DNA from: Aminobacter aminovorans | GTDB taxonomy: Bacteria > Pseudomonadota > Alphaproteobacteria > Rhizobiales > Rhizobiaceae | Reading direction: 5' to 3' | Length of the DNA stretch: 64,000 nucleotides | Assembly: GCF_900445235.1 (NCBI RefSeq) | Contig: NZ_UFSM01000001.1 | Coordinates: 1,875,501 to 1,939,500 of the forward strand | Part shown: piece by piece, positions 1-8,833 of the stretch | Layout: every line of letters starts with the position of its first letter | Numbering within the stretch: the first letter of the stretch is position 1 | The notes under the pieces: model-generated | Databases searched by the model: none | Told to the model about the DNA's origin: nothing | The model's input: only the letters and a program-made list of their open reading frames with translations | Program-made: the position numbers and the translations under genes

Positions 1-1
1 T

Positions 2-367
2 GCCACGCCCAAGAACGCGATCGTCACGGCTTCGTCCGGTAGCGATCCCGCCGCGGCCGTCGGTGGTAACGTCAAGACGACGCGCAAGTCGGCCCGGCCT
101 TCGGCCCAGGAAGCCAAGCCCGATCCAAAGGCCGTGGTCGTTGCCGCAGCGCCCGACGCTGCACGATGGGCACTGCGCAGCGGCACTCAGGTTACGACGG
201 TTACGACCAATACCAAAGCGCCCGGTTTTGCCTACAACATGGTCCGCACCGCACCGACCGAAGTCTACACGTCGGGCTTCCAGCAGGATGACCAGTCGGC
301 AAATGCCCACAAATTCTCGGGCAGCGCCGTGAAGTTCCTCTCGGTGGCCCGGTTCTCGACGAACTGA
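2..367 (+). CDS. C-terminal part of an unrecognised alanine/threonine-rich protein (5' truncated by window edge)
   Basis: An open frame enters from the left edge and ends in TGA. About 121 residues are visible. The first half is rich in Ala, Lys, Pro and Thr and looks like a low-complexity linker; the second half has a more folded look and ends FSGSAVKFLSVARFSTN. A strong terminator follows at once, which supports this as the true 3' end of a gene. I do not recognise the family. An exported or cell-wall-associated protein would fit the linker-rich composition, but that is a guess. Confidence 0.6.
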   Translation, partial: ATPKNAIVTASSGSDPAAAVGGNVKTTRKSARPSAQEAKPDPKAVVVAAAPDAARWALRSGTQVTTVTTNTKAPGFAYNMVRTAPTEVYTSGFQQDDQSANAHKFSGSAVKFLSVARFSTN

Positions 368-385
368 TCGCCATCCAGACAAATG

Positions 386-419
386 AAAAGGCCGCGCTGG
401 GCAACCAGCGCGGCCTTTT
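386..419. terminator. Bidirectional rho-independent terminator
   Basis: A 15-bp perfect stem (386-400 with 405-419, loop GCAA) starts with AAAA and ends with TTTT, so it works on both strands. It lies between two convergent genes: the fragment ending at 367 and eda ending at 457. Confidence 0.85.
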
Positions 420-456
420 GATTCCCTTCTCCCGCAGGGGGCGGAGGGAAGAAACC

Positions 457-1098
457 TCAGTTCTTGCGCAGCTTGTTTGCCTCGGCAGCGAGTGCCTCGA
501 TGCCGGTCCAATCGGCTGCCTTGACCATGTCGTCGGGGGCGACCCACGAGCCACCGACGCAGACGACATTCGGCAGGCTGAGATAATCCATCGCGTTCTT
601 GGCCGAGACGCCGCCGGTCGGGCAGAATTTCACGCCGGCGATCGGCGATGCCAAGGCCTTGAGGAAGGACGCGCCACCGGCCTGCTCGGCGGGGAAGAAC
701 TTCAGGAAGTCGAGGCCGGCTTCAAGCGCGCCCATGATCTCGCCTGGCGTAATGGTGCCCGGCAGCAGCGGCACGTCGCTCTGGGCGGCGTGGGCAGCCA
801 GTTCGCGCGTCAGGCCGGGGCTGACGATGAATTTCGAACCGGCGGCGACAGCCTCGTCGAACTGCCGCGCATTCAGGATGGTGCCGGCACCGACGATGCA
901 ATCCTCTACCTCGGCGGCGACACGGCGGATGCATTCCAGCGCTTCGTCGGTCCTGAGCGTGATCTCGATCGCCTTGAGGCCGCCACGCGCCAGCGCGCGG
1001 GCCAGCGGCACGGCGTCGGCCGCACGCTCGATCTTCAGCACCGGAATGACTGGCTGGCCATCGAGCAATGCAAGCAGTTGCTGGGTTTTGCTGGTCAT
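457..1098 (-). CDS. eda: 2-dehydro-3-deoxy-phosphogluconate (KDPG)/KHG aldolase
   Basis: 213 aa, the usual length for the class I KDPG/KHG aldolase, a cytosolic trimer that splits 2-keto-3-deoxy-6-phosphogluconate into pyruvate and glyceraldehyde-3-phosphate at the end of the Entner-Doudoroff pathway. Visible family motifs are IPVLKI near the N-terminus, AIEITLRT with the catalytic Glu, VGAGTI, SPG, PLLPGTITPGE, and LKFFPAE with the Schiff-base Lys, then CPTGGV and VGGSW. The open frame runs further upstream, but the ATG at 1098 has a GGAG-type ribosome site and gives the family N-terminus. It is transcribed toward the shared terminator and no edd gene is adjacent. Confidence 0.93.
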   Translation of the reverse strand: MTSKTQQLLALLDGQPVIPVLKIERAADAVPLARALARGGLKAIEITLRTDEALECIRRVAAEVEDCIVGAGTILNARQFDEAVAAGSKFIVSPGLTRELAAHAAQSDVPLLPGTITPGEIMGALEAGLDFLKFFPAEQAGGASFLKALASPIAGVKFCPTGGVSAKNAMDYLSLPNVVCVGGSWVAPDDMVKAADWTGIEALAAEANKLRKN

Positions 1099-1240
1099 GG
1101 CATTCGCTCCGCTGTGAATTTTCAACCGATTTAACAGACCCGCCATTCTGAGTCCACGAAGCCGGTCGCGACATGGTGTTGCGCCCAAAAGGCGGGGCCG
1201 CTGCGTCCACCGAGGCCCTACGCCTTGCCGGGCTTGCCGT

Positions 1241-2110
1241 CTATGCCCTGCCGACAAGCCCGGCGAACCAGACCTTGAGCTTCGACCACATACCACTGCC
1301 ACTGAAGGGTAGGGCACTGGCGATGGCTGCCTGGGTACGTTCTCCGGCAATGCCATCTGCAGCAAGGCCATGATCGGCCTGAAACCGCTTGACCGCAGTT
1401 GCCGTGCCCGGCCCGTAGATGCCGTCCGTATCCATGGGATATCCCAGGGCAACCAGCGCTTCCTGCAACTCGGTCACAAGCTCGCCGCGCGATCCGACCG
1501 TCATCGTGCGGTCGCCGGGGGCAGGGCCGTCGAACTGCCTCGTGTAAGCCTCCGACAGCTTGAGGTGGTAGCCGTTCTTGCGGAAACCGGGTCCGTTGTA
1601 GCCGTGGCCGACGGCTTCCCAGTCGTGCCCGTTCAGTGCGCCGGTGAGTCCTGCCTTGTCGAGATATCGCGCCATCAGCCGCGCCTGGCCGGCAGCTCCG
1701 GAACGCGCCTCGGTCACAAGTGCATCGACATCGTTGAAGCCGAGCCACTGCCAATGCGCGCCCATCACCTGGCCCAGACCCCAGGAGGTCGATTCATAGG
1801 CGGCCTGATGGTCGATAGCGGCCGCCCTGTCGAGAAGCTGCCACCGCGCCGCCTGGGCACGCGGGTTGGCGACTGCGCCCGCATTCGGCGAGGCCAGGCC
1901 TTCGGCGCGGGCGCGATCCCGTGCTGCGCCGGAAAGCCTGCGGTCGAAATAATGCCCCTCGAAGCGGATCAGCGGCTCGTTGCGGCCTTCAACCTTGGCG
2001 AATACCTGGCCGGCACTCTCGATCTCGGCAATGGCGAGCAGTGCTGCCGGTTCGAGCCCGAACTCCTGGGCCGCTTTTTCGATTTCCGTTGCCGTCTGCC
2101 TGCTGAACAT
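1241..2110 (-). CDS. N-acetylmuramidase-domain protein with C-terminal peptidoglycan-binding domain
   Basis: 289 aa from the ATG at 2110, chosen because GGAGA lies about nine bases upstream; an ATG at 2119 is also possible. Residues ~1-185 resemble the DUF3380/N-acetylmuramidase domain of phage-type lysins (ALLAIAEIES with a likely catalytic Glu, RFEGHYF, STSWGLGQVMG). Residues ~200-265 are a PG_binding_1 domain (LQEALVALGYPMDTDGIYGPGT...). It should cleave or bind murein. No signal peptide is obvious, and no holin or phage genes are near, so it is either a domesticated lysin or a cell-wall enzyme exported in another way. Confidence 0.8.
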   Translation of the reverse strand: MFSRQTATEIEKAAQEFGLEPAALLAIAEIESAGQVFAKVEGRNEPLIRFEGHYFDRRLSGAARDRARAEGLASPNAGAVANPRAQAARWQLLDRAAAIDHQAAYESTSWGLGQVMGAHWQWLGFNDVDALVTEARSGAAGQARLMARYLDKAGLTGALNGHDWEAVGHGYNGPGFRKNGYHLKLSEAYTRQFDGPAPGDRTMTVGSRGELVTELQEALVALGYPMDTDGIYGPGTATAVKRFQADHGLAADGIAGERTQAAIASALPFSGSGMWSKLKVWFAGLVGRA

Positions 2111-2242
2111 GCGCGACATTCTCCATATCCAGGCGTCCGGTGAGAAGCCGCTGGCCACAGGTCGATTCGACAAAAGACTGTAATCGTTCTGCTTTCAGCT
2201 GCACGTTGAAAAAAAACGACCAAGGCGCTAGTGCGTCACGCC

Positions 2243-3172
2243 ATGAAACCGTCGACACCCCAGCCATTCTTCCGCGTTGCCGCCCTCTACCGCTTCTGTC
2301 GGCTCGAAGGTTACGAGGCGCTGCGCGCGTCGCTCGCCGCCTTCTGCTGCGGCCGCGGCATCAAGGGAACGCTGCTGCTCGCGCGCGAGGGCATCAACGG
2401 TACCGTCGCCGGCACCGCAGAGGCGATTGCCGAACTTATCGCCCATCTCGAAGCCATGCCGGAGTTCGTCGGCCTCGAGGTCAAGTACAGCACTGCCGAA
2501 GAGATGCCGTTCCATCGCATGAAGGTGCGGCTCAAAAGTGAAATCGTCACCATGGGCGTCGAGGGCATCGACCCGCTTGCAAGCGTCGGCGCCTATGTCG
2601 AGGCTGGTGACTGGAACGCGCTGATCTCCGATCCCGACACCATCGTCGTCGACACCCGCAATGATTATGAAGTGTCGATCGGTACGTTCTCTGGCGCTGT
2701 CGATCCGCAGACCAAGAGTTTCCGTGAGTTTCCGGCCTGGGTCGAAAACCACCGCAGCGAACTTGAAGGCAGGAAGGTAGCGATGTTCTGCACCGGTGGC
2801 ATTCGCTGCGAGAAGGCCACGGCTTACGTGAAGTCGATCGGCATCGACGATGTCTTCCATCTCAAGGGCGGCATCCTCAAATATCTCGAAGATGTGCCCG
2901 CTGAAGAGAGCCTATGGCAAGGCGAGTGCTTCGTCTTCGACGAGCGCGTGTCGGTGTCGCACGGGCTTGCCGTGGGCGCGGCCGAACTGTGCCGTGCCTG
3001 CCGGCATCCGCTGATGCCTGACGAGCTCTTGTCGCCGAAGTTCGAGGCTGGCGTGTCCTGCCCGCATTGCCATGACGCTCGCACCGACGAGGATCGCGCC
3101 CGCTACGCCGAGCGCCACCGCCAGGTCGAACTGGCGGAACAACGTGGCTCGAACCCACATATCGGCAGTTGA
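2243..3172 (+). CDS. trhO: tRNA uridine(34) hydroxylase, rhodanese-type (YceA/TrhO family)
   Basis: 309 aa. The N-terminal ~100 residues are the acylphosphatase-like domain ([19 protein letters not shown]), followed by a rhodanese domain with [15 protein letters not shown] and the active-site loop CTGGIRCEK holding the catalytic Cys. The C-terminal tail has CRACRHP and CPHCHD Cys pairs typical of the family. TrhO makes 5-hydroxyuridine at the wobble position of tRNA. The ATG at 2243 gives the conserved start; a GTG at 2231 is in frame. It is divergent from the muramidase gene, with which it shares a ~130-bp promoter region. Confidence 0.92.
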   Translation: MKPSTPQPFFRVAALYRFCRLEGYEALRASLAAFCCGRGIKGTLLLAREGINGTVAGTAEAIAELIAHLEAMPEFVGLEVKYSTAEEMPFHRMKVRLKSEIVTMGVEGIDPLASVGAYVEAGDWNALISDPDTIVVDTRNDYEVSIGTFSGAVDPQTKSFREFPAWVENHRSELEGRKVAMFCTGGIRCEKATAYVKSIGIDDVFHLKGGILKYLEDVPAEESLWQGECFVFDERVSVSHGLAVGAAELCRACRHPLMPDELLSPKFEAGVSCPHCHDARTDEDRARYAERHRQVELAEQRGSNPHIGS

Positions 3173-3273
3173 CCCTCCGCCGCCGGCCAGCCTCGCCAAA
3201 TTGGCCGGCGTCATTGTAATGTCTTGATCGTCCGCCTACCTCTCGGCGACCGACATTCCAACCGGAGGCATCC

Positions 3274-4026
3274 ATGTTCGACCCCAAGAAGCTGCTCGAC
3301 GATCTCCTCGGCTCCAAGATCCCGGGAACCGGCTCCACCGTGCGCGACAAGGCCGGGCAGGCGACCCAAATGGCCAAGGACAACCCGCTTGCTGCCGGCG
3401 CTTTGGTCGCCGTGCTGCTCGGCACCGGTGCCGGCCGTCAGGTGGCGGGTACGGCGCTGAAGGTTGGTGGTCTCGCTGCCATTGGTGGTCTCGCATACAA
3501 GGCCTACCAGAACTACAAGGCCGGCAATGCCCCCGAGCAGACCGCGGCTGCCCCCGATGCCGAGCCGCAGCTCCTGCCGCCGCCGTCCGACAATTCCTTC
3601 CACCCGTCGCAGGCACCGCAGGGCGAAACCGAGTTTGTGCTGACGCTGATCCGCGCCATGATCGCCGCCGCCAAGGCCGATGGCCATATCGATGAAGACG
3701 AGCGCAAGAAGATCGGTGACAAGCTCAGCCTGTCGGGCATCGGCTCCGACGCCGAGCAGTTCCTGATGGAAGAGCTCAATTCGCCGCTCGATCTCGACGC
3801 GATCGTCGCTGCCGCCCAGACCGAGGCGCAGAAGGTCGAGCTCTACACCGCCTCGCGCCTGGCGATCGATCCCGACACCCGCGCCGAGCGTGGCTATCTC
3901 GATCTGCTTGCCGGCCGCCTGCAACTGCCGGATGCGCTTGTCGACCACATCGAGGCGACCGTTTCGAGCGTCAAGGTGCCGGTCGTCGAGTCATCCGCCA
4001 ATCCGCAGGTCAACCCGCGCTGGTAG
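3274..4026 (+). CDS. DUF533 / TerB-like protein (YebE family)
   Basis: 250 aa. The N-terminal half has a Gly/Ala-rich hydrophobic stretch (about residues 42-78, AAGALVAVLLGTGAGRQVAG) that may be membrane-associated. After a Pro-rich linker the C-terminal ~130 residues form an all-helical TerB-like domain with LIRAMIAAAKADGHIDEDE, the acidic motif of TerB/DjlA-type folds. Family members are inner-membrane-associated proteins of unknown function. An ATG preceded by GGAGG-like bases supports the start. It stands alone. Confidence 0.85.
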   Translation: MFDPKKLLDDLLGSKIPGTGSTVRDKAGQATQMAKDNPLAAGALVAVLLGTGAGRQVAGTALKVGGLAAIGGLAYKAYQNYKAGNAPEQTAAAPDAEPQLLPPPSDNSFHPSQAPQGETEFVLTLIRAMIAAAKADGHIDEDERKKIGDKLSLSGIGSDAEQFLMEELNSPLDLDAIVAAAQTEAQKVELYTASRLAIDPDTRAERGYLDLLAGRLQLPDALVDHIEATVSSVKVPVVESSANPQVNPRW

Positions 4027-4099
4027 GCGACCAGGATGTGCCGGGCGGTGCCTAAAAGGCGATTTTTCGCGTTAAGGATTTGTTAACCGCCCAGGCGCA

Positions 4100-4182
4100 T
4101 CATTTTCTTACTCGGATCGGCTCTCCTCCTCCCAAGCACGGTTCGATCAAAGACTGGGCGGTCGCCAATGACCGCCCTTTTT
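4100..4182 (+). ncRNA. Candidate trans-acting sRNA with anti-Shine-Dalgarno loop (alpha-r14/cuckoo-like)
   Basis: The sequence shows a short GATCG/CGATC stem (4115-4119 with 4144-4148) whose loop holds CTCCTCCTCCC (4123-4133), a perfect anti-SD run, followed by a strong intrinsic terminator (4156-4182). Loop-exposed CCUCCUCCC motifs before a terminator are the hallmark of alphaproteobacterial anti-SD sRNA families such as rhizobial alpha-r14 (NfeR1) and the Rhodobacter cuckoo RNAs. The next gene starts 140 bp after the terminator, so this is unlikely to be its leader. The 5' end is estimated; I could not place a convincing promoter. Confidence 0.5.
4156..4182 (+). terminator. Intrinsic terminator of the candidate sRNA
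   Basis: An 8-bp perfect GC-rich stem GGGCGGTC/GACCGCCC (4156-4163 with 4170-4177), loop GCCAAT, followed by TTTTT. It faces plus-strand transcripts only and lies 130 bp after the DUF533 stop, so it could also end that message. Confidence 0.8.
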
Positions 4183-4325
4183 GTGTGATTACGGCCCTCC
4201 AAACTCCGGCCGTTTGTCAACGATGCGCCGTGCTATTTCGATTTCCGGGGCTGTGCTTTAGACTGCCCGAGCTACCAATGATCTGCCACCGGCGATCGGT
4301 CATGCGCAGGGAGGGGAGCTTCTTC

Positions 4326-5081
4326 ATGGCAAGCAACAGGGTTGCAGTGGTCACGGGTGCCGGCAAGGGCATCGGCAAGGCGGTGGCAACCGCGCTGCTC
4401 AAGGATGGCTGGAACACCGTCTTCTGCGGTCGCAGCAAGCATGCGATCGATGAGGCGATCCGCGAGGCCGGCAAGACCGACGCCAAGGCGCTTGCCATCG
4501 TCTGCGACGTGACCAGGCCCGACCAGGTCGACGACATGTTCGAGACCATCACCGAGGCCTTCGGCCGCGTCGATCTGCTCTTCAACAATGCCGGCATGGG
4601 CTACAAGGCGTCGACAATCGACGAGATCCCCGTCGAGGCCTGGAACGACGTCGTGTCGGTCAATCTCACCGGGACATTCCTGTGTTCTCGGGCTGCCTTC
4701 GCGGCGATGCGCCGGCAGGAGCCGATGGGAGGGCGCATCATCAACAACGGTTCCGTCTCGGCTCATGCGCCGCGCCCGGGTTCTGTGCCCTACACAGCGA
4801 CCAAGCACGCCATCACGGGGCTGACCAAGACGCTGGCGCTGGACGGACGGCCGTTCGACATCGCCTGCGGCCAGATCGACATCGGCAATGCGCTGACCGA
4901 CATGGCCGTGCCGATGACCGTCGGCGTCCAGCAGGCCGACGGTTCGATTTCAGCCGAAGCGGTGATGGACGTCGCCCGCGTCGCCGAGGCGGTGGTCTAC
5001 ATGGCCGGCCTGCCGCTCGATGCGAACGTGCTGTTCATGACCGTCATGGCCACGAAGATGCCCTATGTCGGACGCGGCTGA
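4326..5081 (+). CDS. SDR-family NAD(P)-dependent oxidoreductase
   Basis: 251 aa, a classical short-chain dehydrogenase. It has the cofactor motif TGAGKGIG near the N-terminus, NNAG (LLFNNAGMG), the catalytic Ser in NNGSVSA, and YTATK with catalytic Tyr and Lys. The substrate cannot be read from the sequence. The ATG at 4326 was chosen over upstream in-frame codons because of the AGGGAGGGGAG ribosome site and because the Rossmann fold starts six residues later. The C-terminal segment departs from FabG-like enzymes (QIDIGNALTDMAVP replaces the usual PG motif). Confidence 0.9.
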   Translation: MASNRVAVVTGAGKGIGKAVATALLKDGWNTVFCGRSKHAIDEAIREAGKTDAKALAIVCDVTRPDQVDDMFETITEAFGRVDLLFNNAGMGYKASTIDEIPVEAWNDVVSVNLTGTFLCSRAAFAAMRRQEPMGGRIINNGSVSAHAPRPGSVPYTATKHAITGLTKTLALDGRPFDIACGQIDIGNALTDMAVPMTVGVQQADGSISAEAVMDVARVAEAVVYMAGLPLDANVLFMTVMATKMPYVGRG

Positions 5082-5195
5082 GGCATCCACCGAAATCCAG
5101 CAAATCTCACATTCCGTGGCAAACAGCCGTTAACCCAGAAGTAGTACACAACGGTGCTTACGCGTCGAAGTGGCTTCTGGAAGGCGGGTTTTGGC

Positions 5196-6014
5196 ATGCA
5201 ATTGAGCGATCTGGTGGATATCAAGGCGCTTCTCATCATCGCGCTCATCTTCATCCCCCTCGAGCAACTGATCCCGCATCACGACGAGCAGAAGACGCTG
5301 CGCCGCCATTGGCTGAACGACGTCTTCTACCTCCTGTTCAACGGCATCGTCATCAAGATCGGGTTGCTGGCCGTGGTTGGCGCCATGATGGTCGGTCTTG
5401 ACTACATCATGCCGGAGCGTGTCGGCGCGGCCGTCCGTAGCCAGCCGATATGGCTCCAGACAATCGAGGTGATCGTCCTCGCCGACATCGGCTTCTATCT
5501 CGCTCATCGCACCTTCCACGCCGTGCCGTTCCTGTGGCGGTTTCATGCCGTCCATCACAGCATCGAGGAGATGGATTGGCTAGCGGGACACCGGGTCCAT
5601 CCCGTCGACCAGATCCTCACCAAGTCGGCGTCCTATCTGCCGCTGTTCGCGCTCGGCTTCTCGCCTGCGGCCATCGTCATCTATGCGGTGATCTACCAGT
5701 GGCAGTCGGTGCTGGTGCATTCCAACACCCGTATCGGCTTTGGTCCGTTGAAGTGGATCTTCGCATCGCCCAAGTTCCATCATTGGCACCACGCCAACGA
5801 GCGCCAAGCCTATGACAAGAACTTTGCCGGCCAGTTGCCGTTCCTCGATGTCATCGGCGGCACGCTCTACATGCCCGACCGCATGCCGTTGATATACGGC
5901 ACCGACGACCCGGTGCCCCATCTCTATCACGAGCAACTGGCCTATCCGTTCACGGCCGGAAAGCCGCTCGACGATGTCAGCCTGCCTTCCGCAATCGGAG
6001 AGACCCCGAAATGA
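5196..6014 (+). CDS. Sterol desaturase / fatty-acid hydroxylase superfamily membrane protein
   Basis: 272 aa with several hydrophobic helices and the di-iron histidine boxes of the superfamily: HRTFH, HAVHH and FHHWHH, in the right order and spacing. Members hydroxylate or desaturate lipids (hopanoids, ornithine lipids, carotenoids) using O2. The specific substrate is unknown. The start at 5196 skips a 14-residue upstream extension lacking family character. The gene overlaps the next by four bases (ATGA), so the two are translationally coupled, which suggests a joint role in lipid or membrane-metabolite modification. Confidence 0.88.
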   Translation: MQLSDLVDIKALLIIALIFIPLEQLIPHHDEQKTLRRHWLNDVFYLLFNGIVIKIGLLAVVGAMMVGLDYIMPERVGAAVRSQPIWLQTIEVIVLADIGFYLAHRTFHAVPFLWRFHAVHHSIEEMDWLAGHRVHPVDQILTKSASYLPLFALGFSPAAIVIYAVIYQWQSVLVHSNTRIGFGPLKWIFASPKFHHWHHANERQAYDKNFAGQLPFLDVIGGTLYMPDRMPLIYGTDDPVPHLYHEQLAYPFTAGKPLDDVSLPSAIGETPK

Positions 6015-6709
6015 ACAGTCGCCTGGAAGATGTGGTCGGCAAGGGCCTGATGATCTCGATCTTTCTGTATCTGGCGATCATGCAGGCCGCGTCCATCATA
6101 GCGACCGTCCAGATGCGGGAGCAGATCGACCTGTGGGGCTTCGTGCTCGCATCGCGCGTCGCCGGTCTGGTCTTTCTTGCGCTGATCGTGTTCCTCACCG
6201 TCATCCGGCATGCGCCAAAGAACGTGTCGTCGGGCATCGAACCGCGCCTGACGGCGATCGCCGGCACGTTCTGCCTGATGTTCCTCGTCGTGTTGCCGAC
6301 GGGCAGTCCCGGGATCGGCCTGCGCATCTTCGCTTCCTGCCTGATGGTGGTCGGCACGGTGTTGTCGATCTGGTGCGTTATCTATCTCGGCAGGTCGTTC
6401 TCGATCATGGCCGCCGCACGTCAACTGGTCGTCCAGGGACCATATGCGATCGTACGGCATCCCCTTTATGCCGCCGAGGCCGTCACGACGCTTGGCGCGG
6501 TGATCGCCGGCTGGTCGATCTGGTCTGCCCTGTTCTTTGTCCTGTGGTGGGCATTGCAGTACCGCCGCATGCTCAACGAAGAGCAAATCCTCCGTGCGAC
6601 GTTCCCCGAATATGAAGACTATGCCCGCCACGTCCCGATGGTCGTCCCGACGCTGACGCCATACCAGCCCGGCGGTGCGGCAGCGACTGGTACGCTGCCG
6701 GCCGAATAG
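6011..6709 (+). CDS. Isoprenylcysteine carboxyl methyltransferase (ICMT/PEMT)-family membrane protein
   Basis: 232 aa and about six hydrophobic segments. The C-terminal third carries the family signature GPYAIVRHPLYAAE and EEQILRATFPEYEDYARHV, which bind S-adenosylmethionine and substrate in the ICMT/phospholipid methyltransferase fold. The start overlaps the stop of the desaturase-like gene (ATGA). In bacteria such proteins methylate lipids or other hydrophobic acceptors; the acceptor here is unknown, though the coupling points to the product of the neighbouring enzyme. Confidence 0.85.
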   Translation: MNSRLEDVVGKGLMISIFLYLAIMQAASIIATVQMREQIDLWGFVLASRVAGLVFLALIVFLTVIRHAPKNVSSGIEPRLTAIAGTFCLMFLVVLPTGSPGIGLRIFASCLMVVGTVLSIWCVIYLGRSFSIMAAARQLVVQGPYAIVRHPLYAAEAVTTLGAVIAGWSIWSALFFVLWWALQYRRMLNEEQILRATFPEYEDYARHVPMVVPTLTPYQPGGAAATGTLPAE

Positions 6710-6732
6710 AATGCGCGGATCGAGGCCATCGG

Positions 6733-7917
6733 CTATTTCGCCAGGAACGCCTCGATGCGCTCCAACGCGCGCAGGATGTTCTCTTCCGAGTTGGCGTAGG
6801 ACAACCTGATGTAGCCCTCGCCCAATATGCCGAAGTCGGGCCCGCCGATCAGGGCGACCCCGGCGTCCTCGAGCAAGGCCGAGGCCAGCTTCTTGGCCTT
6901 CCAACCGGTCTGGCTGATGTTGGGAAACGCATAGAAAGCGCCCTTTGGCGTGACGCAGGAAACGCCTGGGATGGCGTTCAGCCCTTCGACAACGATCCGG
7001 CGCCTGTTGTCGAACGCGCGCATCATGCGCTCAACGTCGTCCTGCGGGCCGTCGATAGCAGCAATGCCGGCGAACTGGCTCGGTGCGTTGACGCAGGACC
7101 AGCAATTGACGGCGAGCTTCCGCACCTTATCGTAGAGGCGGCCGCCTTCGGTCGCATTCGGCCAGATCGACCAGCCCATGCGCCAGCCGGTCATCGCCCA
7201 GGTCTTGGACCAGCCGTTAAGCACGATCAGCCGGTCGCGGATCTCGGGGAAGGTCAGCAACGAGACGTGGCTTTCGCCATCATAGGTCATGACGTCGTAG
7301 ATCTCGTCCGACATGATTGCGACATGTGGATGGGCCTCGAGGCCCTTGACCAGCTTGGCGATTTCGACGCGCGGCGTCACCCCACCTGTCGGATTGGCCG
7401 GAGAATTGAGGATCAGCAGCCGCGTCTTCGGCGTGATCAGCGCAAGCGTCTCCTCGGCCGAGAAGGCAAAGCCGTTGGCCTCGCGCATAGGCACCGGCAC
7501 CGGTGTCGCCCCGGTGAATTCGATCATCGAGCGATAGATCGGGAAACCCGGATCCGGATAGAGGATCTCGGCGCCCGGTTCGCCGAACATCAGGATCGCG
7601 GCGAACATCGTCGGCTTGCCGCCGGGCATGATCATCACGCTGTCCGGCGACACCTCGACGCCTGTCGTGGCAAGCGTGCGTCGCACCACCGCTTCGCGCG
7701 TCGCCAGCAGGCCGTTGGCCGGCGTGTAGCCGTGATGGCCATCGCGCAGCGCCTTGATGGCGGCCTCGACGATATGCTCCGGCGTGCGGAAGTCGGGCTG
7801 TCCGATACCCAGATTGACGATATCGCGCCCCTCATGGAGCAGGGCCGTGGCACGGGCCAACACGGCAAAGGCATTTTCCTCGCCGAGGCGGTCGAAGGCG
7901 GCAATCGTGTGGAGCAT
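6733..7917 (-). CDS. Class I/II PLP-dependent aminotransferase
   Basis: 394 aa, the normal length for fold-type I aspartate/aromatic-type aminotransferases. It shows NLGIGQPDF, HHGYTPANG, the NSPANPTGG motif, SDEIYD, and the PLP-binding Lys in NGWSKTWAMTGWRMG; a conserved Arg near the C-terminus (YIRLSY) would bind the substrate carboxylate. The ATG at 7917 gives the family N-terminus; the longer open frame upstream reads into the divergent GNAT promoter. The exact amino-acid specificity cannot be told from sequence. Confidence 0.9.
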   Translation of the reverse strand: MLHTIAAFDRLGEENAFAVLARATALLHEGRDIVNLGIGQPDFRTPEHIVEAAIKALRDGHHGYTPANGLLATREAVVRRTLATTGVEVSPDSVMIMPGGKPTMFAAILMFGEPGAEILYPDPGFPIYRSMIEFTGATPVPVPMREANGFAFSAEETLALITPKTRLLILNSPANPTGGVTPRVEIAKLVKGLEAHPHVAIMSDEIYDVMTYDGESHVSLLTFPEIRDRLIVLNGWSKTWAMTGWRMGWSIWPNATEGGRLYDKVRKLAVNCWSCVNAPSQFAGIAAIDGPQDDVERMMRAFDNRRRIVVEGLNAIPGVSCVTPKGAFYAFPNISQTGWKAKKLASALLEDAGVALIGGPDFGILGEGYIRLSYANSEENILRALERIEAFLAK

Positions 7918-7976
7918 TCCGGCTATCCGTCTGGTTCTGTTGGGGGCACCCGATTTTTGCGAGACTTGGGGCGACC

Positions 7977-8684
7977 ATGTCAAACGAATTGGAGATGTCC
8001 TTGTCCGAGAACCTGCAGGACTGGAAGCCGCGGCCGCGCCCTGAGCGCATCGATCTCGAGGGGCGCTATGTTCGCCTGGAGCCGCTCGATGCCGCAAAAC
8101 ACGGCGAACGCCTGTATGAAATGGCGACCGCCGACGATGCTGAAGGCCGCTTCCGCTGGCTCTTCGACACCAAGCCGCAGACCCGCGCCGACTTCCAGCC
8201 CTGGCTTGAAAAGTCGGCGGCGAGTGACGATCCGTTGTTCTTCGTCGTCATCGACAAGGCGAGCGGCAAGATGGCCGGGCGCCAGACCTTGATGCGCATC
8301 GACCCGAATTTCGGCGTCATCGAGATCGGCAACATCTACTGGAGCGACATCGTCTCGCGCAAACCGGCCGCGACCGAGGCGCAGTTCCTGTTTGCGCGCT
8401 ACATCTTCGAACTCGGTTATCGCCGCTACGAGTGGAAATGCAACAACCGCAACGATCCCTCCAAGCGGGCGGCTGAACGTTTCGGCTTCAAATTCGAGGG
8501 CATCTTCCGCCAGCACATGGTGACCAAGGGCGAAAATCGAGACACTGCCTGGTATTCGATCATCGACAAGGAGTGGCCGGCCTTGCTCAGATCCTACGAC
8601 GCCTGGCTCGATCCGGCCAATTTCGACGCGGCAGGCCTTCAGAAGCGCAAGCTCGAAGACTTCCGTGCCGAGTTCGGCGCCTGA
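7977..8684 (+). CDS. GNAT-family N-acetyltransferase (RimJ/RimL type)
   Basis: 235 aa. Typical Acetyltransf_3 layout: GRYVRLEPLDAAKHGERLYE near the N-terminus, EIGNIYWSD in the middle, and YRRYEWKCNNRNDPSKRAAERFGFKFEGIFRQHMV, the acetyl-CoA-binding and C-terminal core. Related proteins acetylate protein N-termini or small amines; the substrate is unknown. It is divergent from the aminotransferase, with starts 60 bp apart, so they share a promoter region. The first ATG (7977) follows GGGGCGA; a second ATG lies six codons later. Confidence 0.85.
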   Translation: MSNELEMSLSENLQDWKPRPRPERIDLEGRYVRLEPLDAAKHGERLYEMATADDAEGRFRWLFDTKPQTRADFQPWLEKSAASDDPLFFVVIDKASGKMAGRQTLMRIDPNFGVIEIGNIYWSDIVSRKPAATEAQFLFARYIFELGYRRYEWKCNNRNDPSKRAAERFGFKFEGIFRQHMVTKGENRDTAWYSIIDKEWPALLRSYDAWLDPANFDAAGLQKRKLEDFRAEFGA

Positions 8685-8833
8685 CGTTCGCAGGGGACGG
8701 GTTTTAGGCTTCAACGGCAAGGCATGCGACAATCGAACCTGTGTTGGCGCGTTGGCTGAAACGCCAACGGGCGCTATGTAGCTGAAGCTTGCCGGGCGCG
8801 GTCCGGACGCAACGAGATGTTAGGGCCACGCCG

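Noticed and set aside
1241..2110. Prophage remnant suggested by the lysin-like muramidase
   Set aside because: No holin, integrase, portal or tail genes nearby; flanking genes are ordinary chromosomal genes.
8750..8769. Inverted repeat CGTTGGC/GCCAACG between the GNAT gene and a small membrane protein gene
   Set aside because: Short, no T run, and no sign of a leader or sRNA; kept out of the feature list.
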